This document shows, piece by piece, positions 26,434 to 34,842 of a stretch of DNA of 64,000 bases. The notes below the pieces were generated by a model that was not told the DNA's origin, did no database searches, and was given only the letters and a program-made list of their open reading frames with translations. The position numbers were made by a program, and so were the translations under genes. The DNA is taken from the NCBI RefSeq assembly GCF_016863335.1, contig NZ_BOOR01000004.1, positions 62,001 through 126,000 on the forward strand. The letters are read 5' to 3'. How positions within the stretch are numbered: the stretch's first letter is position 1; every line of letters starts with the position of its first letter. This DNA comes from Planotetraspora thailandica (GTDB lineage: Bacteria > Actinomycetota > Actinomycetes > Streptosporangiales > Streptosporangiaceae).

Positions 26434-26892
26434 CTATAAGGCATTGATGAAGGCTTCTGCCTCTTCTTGTCCCATTCCGGTTTCGCCGCGCACGAGGAAG
26501 ATCGCCTGTTCCGTACGGCCGGCCGCCTTGAGTTCGCGGACGCGGGAGGCGAGGTCGAGCCGGGAGGGGGTGGCCTCCGGGACGGGGCGGCCGGCGGCCA
26601 GTGAGTCGGCGACGGCTTTGGCCTCCTTGAGGCCGATTCCGGTCTCCGCCCGGATGATTTTGATCGCTTCGATCTTCTTGCCCGCCGCCTGGAGCTCGCG
26701 TACCCGTTTCTGCAAGTCCGCGGAGATGGCCGGGGCCAGGCCGGGCGAACGCCAGCCGAGCGAGGTGTCGGGCCGGGCACCGGTCCGGGCGGCGGCGACC
26801 AGAACTACGAGCAGGATCACAACGAGAAGGGCGATGAGAAGAAAAATCATCATCTCTGGCCAGCCGAGGGCGAACATGCCGTGATCGTACAT
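26434..26892 (-). CDS. Membrane-anchored protein with two L7/L12-like repeats
   Basis: A 152-residue protein. A single transmembrane helix lies at about residues 14-35. It is followed by two copies of a helical repeat: residues 59-98 (KRVRELQAAGKKIEAIKIIR, then ETGIGLKEAKAVADSL) and 112-152 (SRVRELKAAGRTEQAIFLVR, then ETGMGQEEAEAFINAL). Each repeat resembles the C-terminal domain of ribosomal protein L7/L12, in which KKxxVIKxVREITGLGLKEAK forms the factor-binding surface. It is not ribosomal L12 itself (no N-terminal dimerisation domain). It might bind ribosomes or translational GTPases at the membrane, but no function is established. Repeat array B lies just upstream. Confidence 0.8.
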   Translation of the reverse strand: MYDHGMFALGWPEMMIFLLIALLVVILLVVLVAAARTGARPDTSLGWRSPGLAPAISADLQKRVRELQAAGKKIEAIKIIRAETGIGLKEAKAVADSLAAGRPVPEATPSRLDLASRVRELKAAGRTEQAIFLVRGETGMGQEEAEAFINAL

Positions 26893-26910
26893 TCGTTAAC
26901 CCCCCTGGGC

Positions 26911-27173
26911 GTGATCATGCAGAAGTTCGGCGACATGCCGTGTGACCTGCGGAAACTCGTATCGTGATCATGCAGTAGTTCGGATGTAACCCTGTCTGCC
27001 TGCATGAATGCGTTTCGTGATCATGCACATCGCGAAGCCCTGCCGTCGTCCGGCCGTGCATGATCACGATGTACATGTGACCAGCTCGGCGCGGGTTTCG
27101 CCGAACTTCTGCATGATCACGAAACGCGTACGGCCAGCTCGGGGCATCCTCCGGCGAACTTCTGCATGATCAC
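26911..27173. repeat. Mirror-symmetric 53-bp repeat array B
   Basis: Three inverted cores (GTGATCATGCA at 26911, 26964 and 27017) face three direct cores (TGCATGATCAC ending at 27067, 27120 and 27173). All neighbours within a half are exactly 53 bp apart, and all three pairs are centred on position 27042. The outer units carry the full CGAACTTCTGCATGATCAC box; the innermost pair has only the core. The second box also holds its place 39 bp from the core end: GCAGGT at 26945-26950, GCAGGC at 26998-27003 (both on the minus strand), and CCAGCT at 27081 and 27134. A loose extra GTGATCATG lies at 27207. No gene is seen between 26893 and 27270. Confidence 0.88.
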
Positions 27174-27270
27174 GCCAAAGGGGGTGGGTGGCCTGTGATC
27201 GTGATTGTGATCATGGCCAGGGGGTCATAGTGGAATGCTTGATAAGGGACATTATGTCAAGTTAGCACTG

Positions 27271-28104
27271 TCAGGCCGCTCGCTTGACGACCAGCTCCGC
27301 GGTCCGGTCCCAGAGCCGGCGCGCGAGGTCGGCGTCGTCGGCTTGGGGGTTGTTGCGGCGGGCCGGCTTGCCGCCCTCGTAGTAGACACCGGACTGCCAG
27401 TCCCTGCCGGGGGTTCCCTCGGCGAGCCAGACCATCTGGCGGGCGCCCTTCTCCGGGCTGGCCATGAAAAGCCGGCCGGCCCGGCTGGTGTAGACGGCAC
27501 GCATGAAACTGGTGCTGCCGGACGCGAAGCTGGTCGCGACCGCGCCGGGGTGGAACGCCGCCGCGGAAAGGCCGTGGGAGTGGAAGCGGGTGTGCAACTC
27601 CTTGGTGAACAGGATGTTCTCCAGCTTGGCGGTGCCGTAGGCCTTGTGCGGCGTGTAGCGGGCATCGTGGTCCAGGTCGTCGATGTCGAGTTGCCCGAAC
27701 AGCCGGGCGCCTGAGCTCGAGGTCTGGATGACGGACGCCTTGCAGGCCAGGAGCTTCTCCATGAGCAGGTTGGTCAGCAGAAACGGCGCCAGATGATTGA
27801 TCTGCAGAGTCTTCTCGAATCCGTCGACGGTCTTGTCGCGGTCGCCGAACACTCCCCCGGCGTTGTTGACGAGTACGTCGATGTGCGGGCAGGCCGAGTC
27901 GAGGTCCTCGGCCAGTTTGCGGACGTCGTCGAGGCGGGTGAAGTCGGCGATGAAGTGGTCGGCGCCGAGCTCGGCGGCCACGGCGGCGGTCTTCTCGGGC
28001 GAACGGCCGACGATGACGACGCGGTTGCCGTCCATGTGGAGCTGGCGAGCTCCAGCGGCGCCGATGCCGTCGCTGGAGCCGGTGATGACGATGGTCCGGG
28101 ACAT
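27271..28104 (-). CDS. SDR family oxidoreductase (retinol-dehydrogenase-like)
   Basis: A 277-residue short-chain dehydrogenase. The cofactor motif is TGSSDGIG, followed by NNAGG, the active-site serine in IQTSSSG, and YGTAK carrying Tyr and Lys. VGRSPEK after the second strand favours NADP(H). Overall it resembles the retinol dehydrogenase/WW-domain oxidoreductase-like branch. ATG 28104 gives the standard N-terminus. Divergent from a TetR gene that has a palindromic operator in between, so probably a regulated detoxification enzyme. Confidence 0.9.
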   Translation of the reverse strand: MSRTIVITGSSDGIGAAGARQLHMDGNRVVIVGRSPEKTAAVAAELGADHFIADFTRLDDVRKLAEDLDSACPHIDVLVNNAGGVFGDRDKTVDGFEKTLQINHLAPFLLTNLLMEKLLACKASVIQTSSSGARLFGQLDIDDLDHDARYTPHKAYGTAKLENILFTKELHTRFHSHGLSAAAFHPGAVATSFASGSTSFMRAVYTSRAGRLFMASPEKGARQMVWLAEGTPGRDWQSGVYYEGGKPARRNNPQADDADLARRLWDRTAELVVKRAA

Positions 28105-28176
28105 GGTGGATGGGTGGCCTTTCGGGGAAGCGCCGCCTGTCGGATGCGGCAAGCGCGCGTGACACCATACGCCAGA

Positions 28177-28195
28177 GTTGGCACTGAATGCCAAC
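28177..28195. promoter_or_regulatory. Palindromic TetR operator
   Basis: GTTGGCACTGAATGCCAAC has perfect 7-bp arms around a 5-bp centre. It lies between the divergent SDR and TetR genes, 31 bp before the TetR start codon, the usual place for an autoregulatory site. Confidence 0.75.
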
Positions 28196-28225
28196 ATCGG
28201 CATCGTGCATTACCATTGCGGCGTT

Positions 28226-28852
28226 ATGGTCGATTCCCAGCCCGGTCTCCGTGAGCGCGCACGCCGGGCGATCCAGAAAGAGATCACCGAGGCCGCGCAG
28301 CAGCTGTTCGTCGACCGCGGCTACGAGGCGACGACGATCGACGACATCGCCGAGGCCGCCGGGCTGTCGCGACGCAGCGTCTTCCGCTACTTCTCCAGCA
28401 AGGAAGACATCATCGTCGGCAAGTTCGCATTCATCGGTGAGACCATCGTTGCCATCCTGCGCGACCGCCCCCTGGACGAGGCGGTCTGGCGGTCACTGCG
28501 GCTGGGGCTCGACGTACTCGTGCCGTACGTTGACGACCCAGACAAGCAAGACATGGCCGAGTCCATGCAACGCATTGTTTTTGCCTCGCCGGCCCTGCTC
28601 GCCAGTTATTTGGAGAAGCTGGAACGCATACAGATCGCGTGTGACCACGTTCTTCGCGACCGAGCCGCCGCGCGAGGCGCTCCGGTGGCGCCCGCCGACC
28701 CACGGCCGCGTGCCGTCGTCGGCGCCGCGTTCTCCTGCCTTCTCGCCGCGCAGCACTCCTGGCTGGCCGACAGTGGAAGACAGGCCTTCGCGGCATGCCT
28801 CGACGCCGCGATGACAGCGCTCGCCCCGGTCGAACCCCAGCCCGACTCCTGA
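28226..28852 (+). CDS. TetR/AcrR family transcriptional regulator
   Basis: A 208-residue TetR-type regulator with the HTH core TTIDDIAEAAGLSRRSVFRY and FSSKEDI at the end of the domain. The MftR-like C-terminal domain binds an unknown ligand. ATG 28226 is used (VDSQPGLRERARRA). Divergent from the SDR gene and convergent with the second aldo/keto reductase, with a 7-bp-stem hairpin at 28847-28862 near the stop codon. Confidence 0.9.
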   Translation: MVDSQPGLRERARRAIQKEITEAAQQLFVDRGYEATTIDDIAEAAGLSRRSVFRYFSSKEDIIVGKFAFIGETIVAILRDRPLDEAVWRSLRLGLDVLVPYVDDPDKQDMAESMQRIVFASPALLASYLEKLERIQIACDHVLRDRAAARGAPVAPADPRPRAVVGAAFSCLLAAQHSWLADSGRQAFAACLDAAMTALAPVEPQPDS

Positions 28853-28887
28853 GCTCTCAGGACGCTTCGTTCACGAGGGAAGGCGGA

Positions 28888-29937
28888 TCACGCGACCGCG
28901 TGGTCGGTCACCGGCCGATTGAGGCGGGCGAATCCTTCCTGCCGGCGATACGGGAAGTACGGGTAAGGCGCCGTCCTGACGCTTGCCGTGTCGAGCTTGG
29001 CCATCTGGCTGGGTGTGAGCCTCCAGCCGACGGACCCCAGATTCTGGCGGAGCTGCTCCTCGTTCCTGGCCCCGATGATGACGGACGACACCGTGGGCCG
29101 CTGGAGCAGCCAGTTGATCGCGATCTGGGGAACGGCCTTGCCCGTCTCCTCCGCGATCTCATCGAGCGCGTCGACGACCTGGTAGAGGTGCTCGTCCTCA
29201 ATCGGTGGGCCGTAGTCGGCGGTCCGGTGCAGCCGGCTCTGAGCCGGGAGCGCGCTGCCGCGGCGCACCTTGCCGGTGAGCCTCCCCCACCCGAGGGGGC
29301 TCCAGACAACCGCGCCGACGCCTTGGTCGAGGCCGAGCGGCATCAGCTCCCACTCGTAGTCCCGGCCGACCAGGGAGTAGTAGACCTGATGGGAGATGTA
29401 ACGGGGGCGGCCGCGCTCATCCGCGATCGCGAGCGACTTCATCAGCTCCCAGCCGGAGAAGTTGGAGGCGCCGACGTAACGCACCTTGCCCGCCCGCACC
29501 AGATCGTCGAGCGCGGACACGACCTCCTCGACCGGCGTTCCGGCGTCGAAGGCGTGCAGCTGGAACAGGTCGATGTAGTCGGTGCCCAGCCGGCGGAGGG
29601 CGGCCTCGCACGTCCTGACGAGGCGAGAGCGTGAAGCGCCCGCGTCATCAGGGCCCTCCCCCATCGGCAGGCCGGTCTTGGTGGACACGATCACCTGGTC
29701 GCGCCGTCCCCTGATCGCCTCGCCCAGCACCTCCTCGGACGCGCCGTTCGAGTAGACGTCGGCCGTATCGAACATGGTGACGCCGGCGTCCAGGCAGATG
29801 TCCACGAGGCGGCGCGCCTCGCGGCCATCCGTGTTCCCCCAGTTGCCGAAGAGGTCTCCGCGGCCGGCAAAGGTGCCGGCGCCGAAGCTCAGCACGGGGA
29901 CCTTGAGCCCGGATACGCCCAATCGTCGGAATTCCAT
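28888..29937 (-). CDS. Aldo/keto reductase
   Basis: A 349-residue AKR-superfamily enzyme. Catalytic Asp and Tyr are in FDTADVYSNG, Lys in VSTKTG and His in QLHAFD; VIIGARNEEQL near the C-terminus is the cofactor phosphate site. It is related to YajO/Gfo-like and Kv-beta-type reductases of sugars or aldehydes. ATG 29937 begins MEFRRLGVSGLKVP, the canonical N-terminus. Divergent from a TetR gene with an operator-like repeat in the shared region. Confidence 0.92.
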   Translation of the reverse strand: MEFRRLGVSGLKVPVLSFGAGTFAGRGDLFGNWGNTDGREARRLVDICLDAGVTMFDTADVYSNGASEEVLGEAIRGRRDQVIVSTKTGLPMGEGPDDAGASRSRLVRTCEAALRRLGTDYIDLFQLHAFDAGTPVEEVVSALDDLVRAGKVRYVGASNFSGWELMKSLAIADERGRPRYISHQVYYSLVGRDYEWELMPLGLDQGVGAVVWSPLGWGRLTGKVRRGSALPAQSRLHRTADYGPPIEDEHLYQVVDALDEIAEETGKAVPQIAINWLLQRPTVSSVIIGARNEEQLRQNLGSVGWRLTPSQMAKLDTASVRTAPYPYFPYRRQEGFARLNRPVTDHAVA

Positions 29938-29961
29938 CGCGAACCCTCTCCTGTGTGACAC

Positions 29962-29983
29962 TAACGGTTCCGCAGTCCCGTTA
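29962..29983. promoter_or_regulatory. Candidate TetR operator
   Basis: TAACGG (29962-29967) and CCGTTA (29978-29983) form a 6-bp-arm inverted repeat. A further CCCGTTA overlaps the TetR start codon at 30031-30038. It lies between the aldo/keto reductase and TetR genes. Confidence 0.6.
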
Positions 29984-30036
29984 AGATGGTCCGCAGTGTA
30001 ACAGAGCAAGCCGCTAAATGAAACTGGAGTCCCGTT

Positions 30037-30711
30037 ATGGCCGTTGAGAGTGCGGAGCCTGGGACCACGCGGCCCGGAGGGCGCACCGCGCGGGTACGGG
30101 AGGCGGTTCTGCGCGCGGCCGGGGACGCCCTGGCCGAACAGGGCTTCGCCCACCTGGACCTCGCCGACGTCGCGCGGCGCGCGGACGTGGGCAAGACGAC
30201 GGTCTACCGCCGCTGGGGAACGGTGACCGGCCTGGTGGCCGACCTGCTGAAAGACATGGCCGAGCAGTCGCTGCCGCGAACGGAGACGGGCTCCCTGCTC
30301 GGCGATCTGAAGGCCAACGCCCGGCTCGTGCATCGCACGCTGACCGACCCTCGCCAGGGAGAGCTGTTCAAGGCGCTGATCGCGGCCGCGACCTGCGACA
30401 CCCGGACGGCCGACGCCCTGCACCACTTCTACCGAACTCGGATCGAGGAATGGGCGCCGTGCGTGCGCCAGGCCGTCGGGCGAGGCGAGGTGCCTGCTGG
30501 AACCGACCCGCACGAGGTGATCCGGGCCGTGTCCGCTCCCCTCTACTACCGCCTACTCGCCAGCGGCGATCCCCTCGACCAGGCCGCCGCCGACCGCGCC
30601 GCCGAGGCGGCCGCCGCCGCGGCGCGCGCGGGAGCGTACGTCCGGCATGCGGCCCCGGAGGGGATGACCGGCCAGGCGCGCACGGAGGATTCTCAGCAAG
30701 CGGACGGGTGA
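30037..30711 (+). CDS. TetR/AcrR family transcriptional regulator
   Basis: A 224-residue TetR-type protein. The HTH domain contains VREAVLRAAGDALAEQGF, HLDLADVARRADVGKTTVYR and RWGTVTGL. The C-terminal domain is of the TetR_C_11/AcrR-C type, with an Ala-rich helix at about 185-205. GGAG precedes ATG 30037. It probably represses the divergent aldo/keto reductase and itself. Confidence 0.9.
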   Translation: MAVESAEPGTTRPGGRTARVREAVLRAAGDALAEQGFAHLDLADVARRADVGKTTVYRRWGTVTGLVADLLKDMAEQSLPRTETGSLLGDLKANARLVHRTLTDPRQGELFKALIAAATCDTRTADALHHFYRTRIEEWAPCVRQAVGRGEVPAGTDPHEVIRAVSAPLYYRLLASGDPLDQAAADRAAEAAAAAARAGAYVRHAAPEGMTGQARTEDSQQADG

Positions 30712-30770
30712 CGCTCGTCTTCCTGGGAACCGCCCGGCGTCACGTGCCGGCTGGGTGGCCGAGGCGGCCG

Positions 30771-31325
30771 TCAGGGCTGGGCGGGTGACCCGGGTGGTGG
30801 GCAGCGCCGCTGGAGGTCGGTGAGCAGTTTGTCGAGCAGGGCGCTGAGTGTGGCGCGTTCGGGCTGGGACAGGCCTTCGACGAGCGTGGCCTCGCGGCCG
30901 AGCACCTGGTCGACCGAGCGCTCGATGAGCGCGTGGCCCTCGGGGGTCAGTGAGACCAGGACGGTTCGGGGTGCCGCTCCCCCGGGTGCTCGCCGTACGA
31001 GCCCCTGCTGCTCGGCCCTGGCGACGCGCTGCGAGATGGCGCCTGCGGTCACCAGCGTCCGGCGCGCTATCTCACGCGTGCTGAGCGTGTACGGCGGGCC
31101 GGAGCGGCGGATGACCGACAGCAGGTCGAGGGTGGCCGCGTCGATGCCTGCGGCGCGCAGGACGCGGCCGCGGTCGTCGGCGAAGAGCTTGGCGAGCTGC
31201 CAGATGGGGGTGACGATCTCGATCGAGTCGGTCGGGGTCTGCGGGCGTTCCCGTCGCCAGGCCGCCGCGATTTCGGCGGCGCGGTACGTCGGAGGGGTGT
31301 CCCCCTCGGGGGTTGATTCGGCCAT
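30771..31325 (-). CDS. MarR family transcriptional regulator
   Basis: A 184-residue MarR-type winged-helix protein. It has ATLDLLSVIRRSGPPYTLST, the recognition helix TAGAISQRVARAEQQGLVRR and a wing with a PRTVLVSLTPEG stretch. An N-terminal extension of ~35 residues precedes the dimer helices. Divergent from an SDR gene across 62 bp that hold a perfect 18-bp palindrome. Probably a ligand-released repressor of that SDR gene. Confidence 0.9.
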   Translation of the reverse strand: MAESTPEGDTPPTYRAAEIAAAWRRERPQTPTDSIEIVTPIWQLAKLFADDRGRVLRAAGIDAATLDLLSVIRRSGPPYTLSTREIARRTLVTAGAISQRVARAEQQGLVRRAPGGAAPRTVLVSLTPEGHALIERSVDQVLGREATLVEGLSQPERATLSALLDKLLTDLQRRCPPPGSPAQP

Positions 31326-31352
31326 GGCGCAGACCTCTCGTCACCCTCAGCT

Positions 31353-31370
31353 ATATTTAGCGCTAAATAT
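31353..31370. promoter_or_regulatory. Perfect 18-bp palindrome (MarR operator)
   Basis: ATATTTAGCGCTAAATAT is a perfect, AT-rich palindrome between the divergent MarR and SDR genes. It stands out strongly against the GC-rich background and has the size and symmetry of MarR-family operators. Confidence 0.85.
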
Positions 31371-31387
31371 TACCATCGGGAGGGTTT

Positions 31388-32104
31388 GTGACTCGCATTG
31401 TGCTCGTCACCGGAGGGACCAGCGGGATCGGGCGCGCCATCGCCGCGCGGTTCGCGGCCGAAGGTGCGGAGGTGGTCGTCACCGGCCGCCACGTCGACAC
31501 CGTGCAGAGCACGGCGAAGGAGTTGAGTGTGCGCGGTGCCGTCTGTGACGCGACCGATCCGGCGCAGGTCGGGGCGCTCGCGGAGCGGCTGGATGACAGG
31601 TTGGACGTCCTTGTCAACGCGGCCGGCGGGCTGGGTGTTGCGCCGGCGGGAGGGGCGCCGCTGGAGGCGCTGCTGGCGCGGTGGCGGTCGGACCTGGATT
31701 CGAACCTGCTCAGCGCGGTCCTGACCACCGCGTCGGTGCAGGACAGGCTGGTTCGGGGCGGCTCGATCATCAGTGTCGGGTCGATCGGGGCCGAGCGCCG
31801 AGGGGGCTCGTACGGCGCAGCGAAGGCGGCTCTGGGGGCTTGGAACGCCTTCGTGTCAGCCGAACTGGGCCCGCGCGGGATCACCAGCAACGTCATCGCT
31901 GCGGGTTACATCGCCGGCACTGGCTTCTTCCGTGGGGGGCTGACCGAGGAGCGCAGGGATGCGCTGGTGGCGGAGACGCACAACAAGCGGGCGGGTTCGA
32001 CCGGCGACGTCGCCGAGACGGCGTTCTTTCTTGCCTCGGCGGGGGCGCGGCACATCACCGGGCAGACGATTCATGTCAACGGCGGCGCGTTCACCACGCG
32101 GTGA
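31388..32104 (+). CDS. SDR family oxidoreductase
   Basis: A 238-residue short-chain dehydrogenase. The cofactor motif is TGGTSGIG, NAAGG is the central motif, the active-site serine is in ISVGSIG, and YGAAK carries Tyr and Lys. The C-terminal HITGQTIHVNGG is typical of FabG-like SDRs. VTGRH after the second strand suggests NADPH. GTG 31388 follows GGAGGG. Controlled by the divergent MarR gene, judging from the shared operator. Substrate unknown. Confidence 0.9.
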   Translation: MTRIVLVTGGTSGIGRAIAARFAAEGAEVVVTGRHVDTVQSTAKELSVRGAVCDATDPAQVGALAERLDDRLDVLVNAAGGLGVAPAGGAPLEALLARWRSDLDSNLLSAVLTTASVQDRLVRGGSIISVGSIGAERRGGSYGAAKAALGAWNAFVSAELGPRGITSNVIAAGYIAGTGFFRGGLTEERRDALVAETHNKRAGSTGDVAETAFFLASAGARHITGQTIHVNGGAFTTR

Positions 32105-32153
32105 GTGCGGGCCGTCGCCGAGCGGTGGCAACGCGGGTGGAGGGTTGATGCTC

Positions 32154-32187
32154 GAGAGGGCCTCGCGGTTCGCCGCGGGGCCCTCTC
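32154..32187. terminator. Hairpin terminator
   Basis: GAGAGGGCCTCGCGG pairs with CCGCGGGGCCCTCTC (one G-U wobble) across a TTCG tetraloop, followed by CTCGT. It separates the SDR gene from the convergent small hypothetical gene that ends at 32207. Confidence 0.85.
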
Positions 32188-32206
32188 CTCGTGTGGTCTT
32201 CCGGTG

Positions 32207-32593
32207 TCATCCGGCCTGGTCTCCCGGCGGGATGGCGGAACTCTGTCCGCCGACGCCGGTTCCGTGGCCGGACCTGCGCCTGCCGTACGGCCGGCCGGTC
32301 CTGCGGTGGAGCCCGACCCGCTCGTGCGCGGGTTCCTTCTTGAGGGCGAGTTCTTCGGCGCGGTGGGTCGTGCTGATGCCGACGCCGAGGGGTGACGAGG
32401 CGGTGAGGTCGGTGGAGGGCACTCCGTGGCGTTCCACGTCGGAGACTTCGCGGCCTGGCCCCTGGTCCGGGGGCGGTTTACGGAAGGCGCGGTTGCCCGC
32501 GCGGACGACTTCTTCGCTGGCCCTGCCGACGTCGGGTGAGAATCCGTGCTGGTGTTCGCCTTCGAATCGGCCGGGCTTGCTGGTGTCCTTCAT
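32207..32593 (-). CDS. Conserved hypothetical protein
   Basis: A 128-residue, highly hydrophilic and probably disordered protein without membrane segments or cysteines. A central DVERHGVPSTDLTASSPLGV and the following GISTTHRAEEL resemble a segment (SPLGVG-S-TTRRGE) that I recall from short actinobacterial proteins of unknown function. It starts 30 bp after hypE on the same strand, so it may be the last gene of the hydrogenase operon, or independent. No function can be assigned. Confidence 0.62.
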   Translation of the reverse strand: MKDTSKPGRFEGEHQHGFSPDVGRASEEVVRAGNRAFRKPPPDQGPGREVSDVERHGVPSTDLTASSPLGVGISTTHRAEELALKKEPAHERVGLHRRTGRPYGRRRSGHGTGVGGQSSAIPPGDQAG

Positions 32594-32623
32594 GTCCTAC
32601 TCCCCCGGGTCGGCGGATCTACC

Positions 32624-33706
32624 TCAGCAGATCCGCGGTAGCGGGTCACCGACCAGCAGGTCGACGATGCGGGTGCCGCCGAAGGTGGTCTTCAGCAGGA
32701 CGAGGCCGGGCGGGTCGTCGTTGACCTGGCCGACGATGGCGGCGTCGCGGCCGAGCGGGTGTTCGTGCAGTGCGGCGAGTGCCGTCTCCGCGCATTCGCG
32801 GGCCACCACGGCGACCATCCGGCCTTCGCAGGCGACGTAGAGCGGGTCGATGCCTAGGAGTTCACATGCCCCCCGCACATCCGGACGAACCGGAATTATG
32901 TCCTCATTAACGATGATCGCCACTTTCGATGCCTCGGCGATCTCGTTGAGCACGGTGGCCACTCCCCCGCGGGTGGCGTCGCGCAGGCAGCGGACCTGCC
33001 CGTCGTCGCAGGCGTCGAGGAGGCCGGCGGCCAGGTCGGCCAGGGGTGCGGTGTCGGAGGTGAGATCGGCTTCGATGTCGAGCTCTCCCCTGGCGAGCAT
33101 GATCGTGATGCCGTGTTCGCCGATGGGGCCCGACACGATGACCGCGTCGCCGGGCCGGGCAGCGGCGGCGCTGAGGCGGGCGGGGCGGTCGAGCGTGCCG
33201 ACGCCGGAGGTGATGATGTAGCAGCCGTCGGCCTTGCCCCTCTCGACGACCTTGGTGTCGCCGGTGACGATCTGCACGCCGGCGGCCTGGGCGGCGGCGG
33301 CCATGGAGGCGGTGATGCGGCGCAGGTGCGCGACGGGGAAGCCTTCTTCGAGGATGAAGGCCGCGGACAGGTGCCGGGGCCGGGCGCCGCACATGGCCAG
33401 GTCGTTGACGGTGCCGTTGACGGCGAGGTCGCCGATGTCGCCGCCCGGGAAGAACAGCGGGGTGACGACGAAGGAGTCGGTCGTGAAGGCCGTTTCGCCG
33501 ATGTGCGCGCCGTCGCCGAGGGGTTCGAGCAGCGGGTTGCGGAAGGCGTCGAGGAAGACCGCGTCGATGAGGCTGTGGGTGGCCTTTCCGCCGGCCCCGT
33601 GGGCGAGGGTGATGTGCTCGTCGCGCACGCGGGGCCTGCTGCGGCGGGTGCGTTCGATGCGCAGCAGGACCTGCTCTTCCAGGCTGGTGCGGGTCGGCTC
33701 GGTCAT
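32624..33706 (-). CDS. hypE: Hydrogenase maturation protein HypE
   Basis: A 360-residue PurM/ThiL-fold protein. HypE dehydrates a carbamoyl group on its C-terminal cysteine to a thiocyanate, the source of CN ligands of the [NiFe] site. The protein ends PRIC, with the essential Cys as the last residue (C360). GAGGKATHSLI and FTTDSFVVTPLFFPGGDIG are the ATP-binding motifs, and RDATRGGVATVLNEIA is the conserved later segment. The start overlaps the hypD stop by four bases (ATGA). HypF, which loads the carbamoyl group, is not in the window. Confidence 0.96.
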   Translation of the reverse strand: MTEPTRTSLEEQVLLRIERTRRSRPRVRDEHITLAHGAGGKATHSLIDAVFLDAFRNPLLEPLGDGAHIGETAFTTDSFVVTPLFFPGGDIGDLAVNGTVNDLAMCGARPRHLSAAFILEEGFPVAHLRRITASMAAAAQAAGVQIVTGDTKVVERGKADGCYIITSGVGTLDRPARLSAAAARPGDAVIVSGPIGEHGITIMLARGELDIEADLTSDTAPLADLAAGLLDACDDGQVRCLRDATRGGVATVLNEIAEASKVAIIVNEDIIPVRPDVRGACELLGIDPLYVACEGRMVAVVARECAETALAALHEHPLGRDAAIVGQVNDDPPGLVLLKTTFGGTRIVDLLVGDPLPRIC

Positions 33707-34842
33707 CGCCGGGTCGCCTCCTTGACGCGTTCGCGGGTGAAGCGCCCGAAGTTGTAGTAGGCGGCGCATGCCCCTTCGGAGGAGACCATGCAGGTGCCGA
33801 TCGGGGTCTCCGGCGTGCAGGCGGTGCCGAAGACTTTGCACTCCCACGGCTTGAGTACGCCTTTGAGCACCTCTCCGCACTGGCAGGAGGTGGGGTCGGC
33901 GACGCGGCCGCCTGGGATCTCGAAGATCTGTTCCGCGTCGTAGCGGGCGTACCTGTCCCCCACTTTTAGTGCGGAGTGGGAGATGAATCCGAGGCCGCGC
34001 CATTCGAAGTGGGGTCGCAGCTCCATGACCTCGTCGATGGCGGCCAGGGCTTTGGGATTGCCGTCCCAGGGGACGACGCGCGCGTACTGGTTTTCCACTT
34101 CGGATCGGCCCTGGGCGAGTTGTTCGAGGATCTGGAGCACGGAGTGGAGGATGTCGAGGGGTTCGAATCCGGTGACGACGAGGGGTTTGCCGTAGTCGCG
34201 GGCGATGAACTCGTACGGCCGGCAGCCGATGACGGTGGAGACGTGGCCGGGGCCGATGAAGGCGTCGAGCCGCAGGTCGGGCGAGTCGAGGATGGCCTTG
34301 ATGGCCGGGATGATCGTGACGTGGTTGCAGAAGACCGAGAAGTTGGTGATGCCTTCGGCGTGGGCGCGTAGCACGGTCATGGCGGTGGAGGGGGCGGTGG
34401 TCTCGAAGCCGATGGCCATGAAGACGACCTGTTTGCCGGGGTTCTCTTTGGCGATCTTCAGGGCGTCGAGGGGTGAGTAGACCATGCGGATGTCGGCTCC
34501 GCGTGCTTTGGCGTCGAGGAAGGATCCGTCGCCGCCGGGGACGCGCATCATGTCGCCGAAGGAGGTCATGATGACGCCGGGCTGGTGGGCGATGTGGATG
34601 GCGTCGTCGACGCGGCCCATCGGGATGACGCAGACGGGGCATCCGGGGCCGTGGACGAGGGTGACTTCGGGCGGCAGGTAGTCCTCGAGGCCGTGTTTGT
34701 AGATGGTGTGGGTGTGGCCGCCGCAGACCTCCATGAATTTGTAGGCGCGGCCGGGTTCGCACAGTGCGGTGATGCGGGCGGCGAGGGCCCTGGCGGTGTC
34801 GGCGTCGCGGTATTCGTCGACGAATCGCATGATGGTCGTCAC
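33703..34842 (-). CDS. hypD: Hydrogenase maturation protein HypD
   Basis: A 379-residue iron-sulfur protein that, with HypC, assembles the Fe(CN)2CO group of [NiFe] hydrogenases. Conserved motifs: EVCGGHTH (about 38-45), GPGCPVC (about 65-71), GFETTAPSTA, GPGHVSTVIG, and the C-terminal cysteine set CQCGEVLKG and CKVFGTACTPETPIGTCMVS, which binds the [4Fe-4S] cluster. Length is typical. It is coupled to hypC upstream and hypE downstream by four-base overlaps. Confidence 0.97.
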   Translation of the reverse strand: MTTIMRFVDEYRDADTARALAARITALCEPGRAYKFMEVCGGHTHTIYKHGLEDYLPPEVTLVHGPGCPVCVIPMGRVDDAIHIAHQPGVIMTSFGDMMRVPGGDGSFLDAKARGADIRMVYSPLDALKIAKENPGKQVVFMAIGFETTAPSTAMTVLRAHAEGITNFSVFCNHVTIIPAIKAILDSPDLRLDAFIGPGHVSTVIGCRPYEFIARDYGKPLVVTGFEPLDILHSVLQILEQLAQGRSEVENQYARVVPWDGNPKALAAIDEVMELRPHFEWRGLGFISHSALKVGDRYARYDAEQIFEIPGGRVADPTSCQCGEVLKGVLKPWECKVFGTACTPETPIGTCMVSSEGACAAYYNFGRFTRERVKEATRR

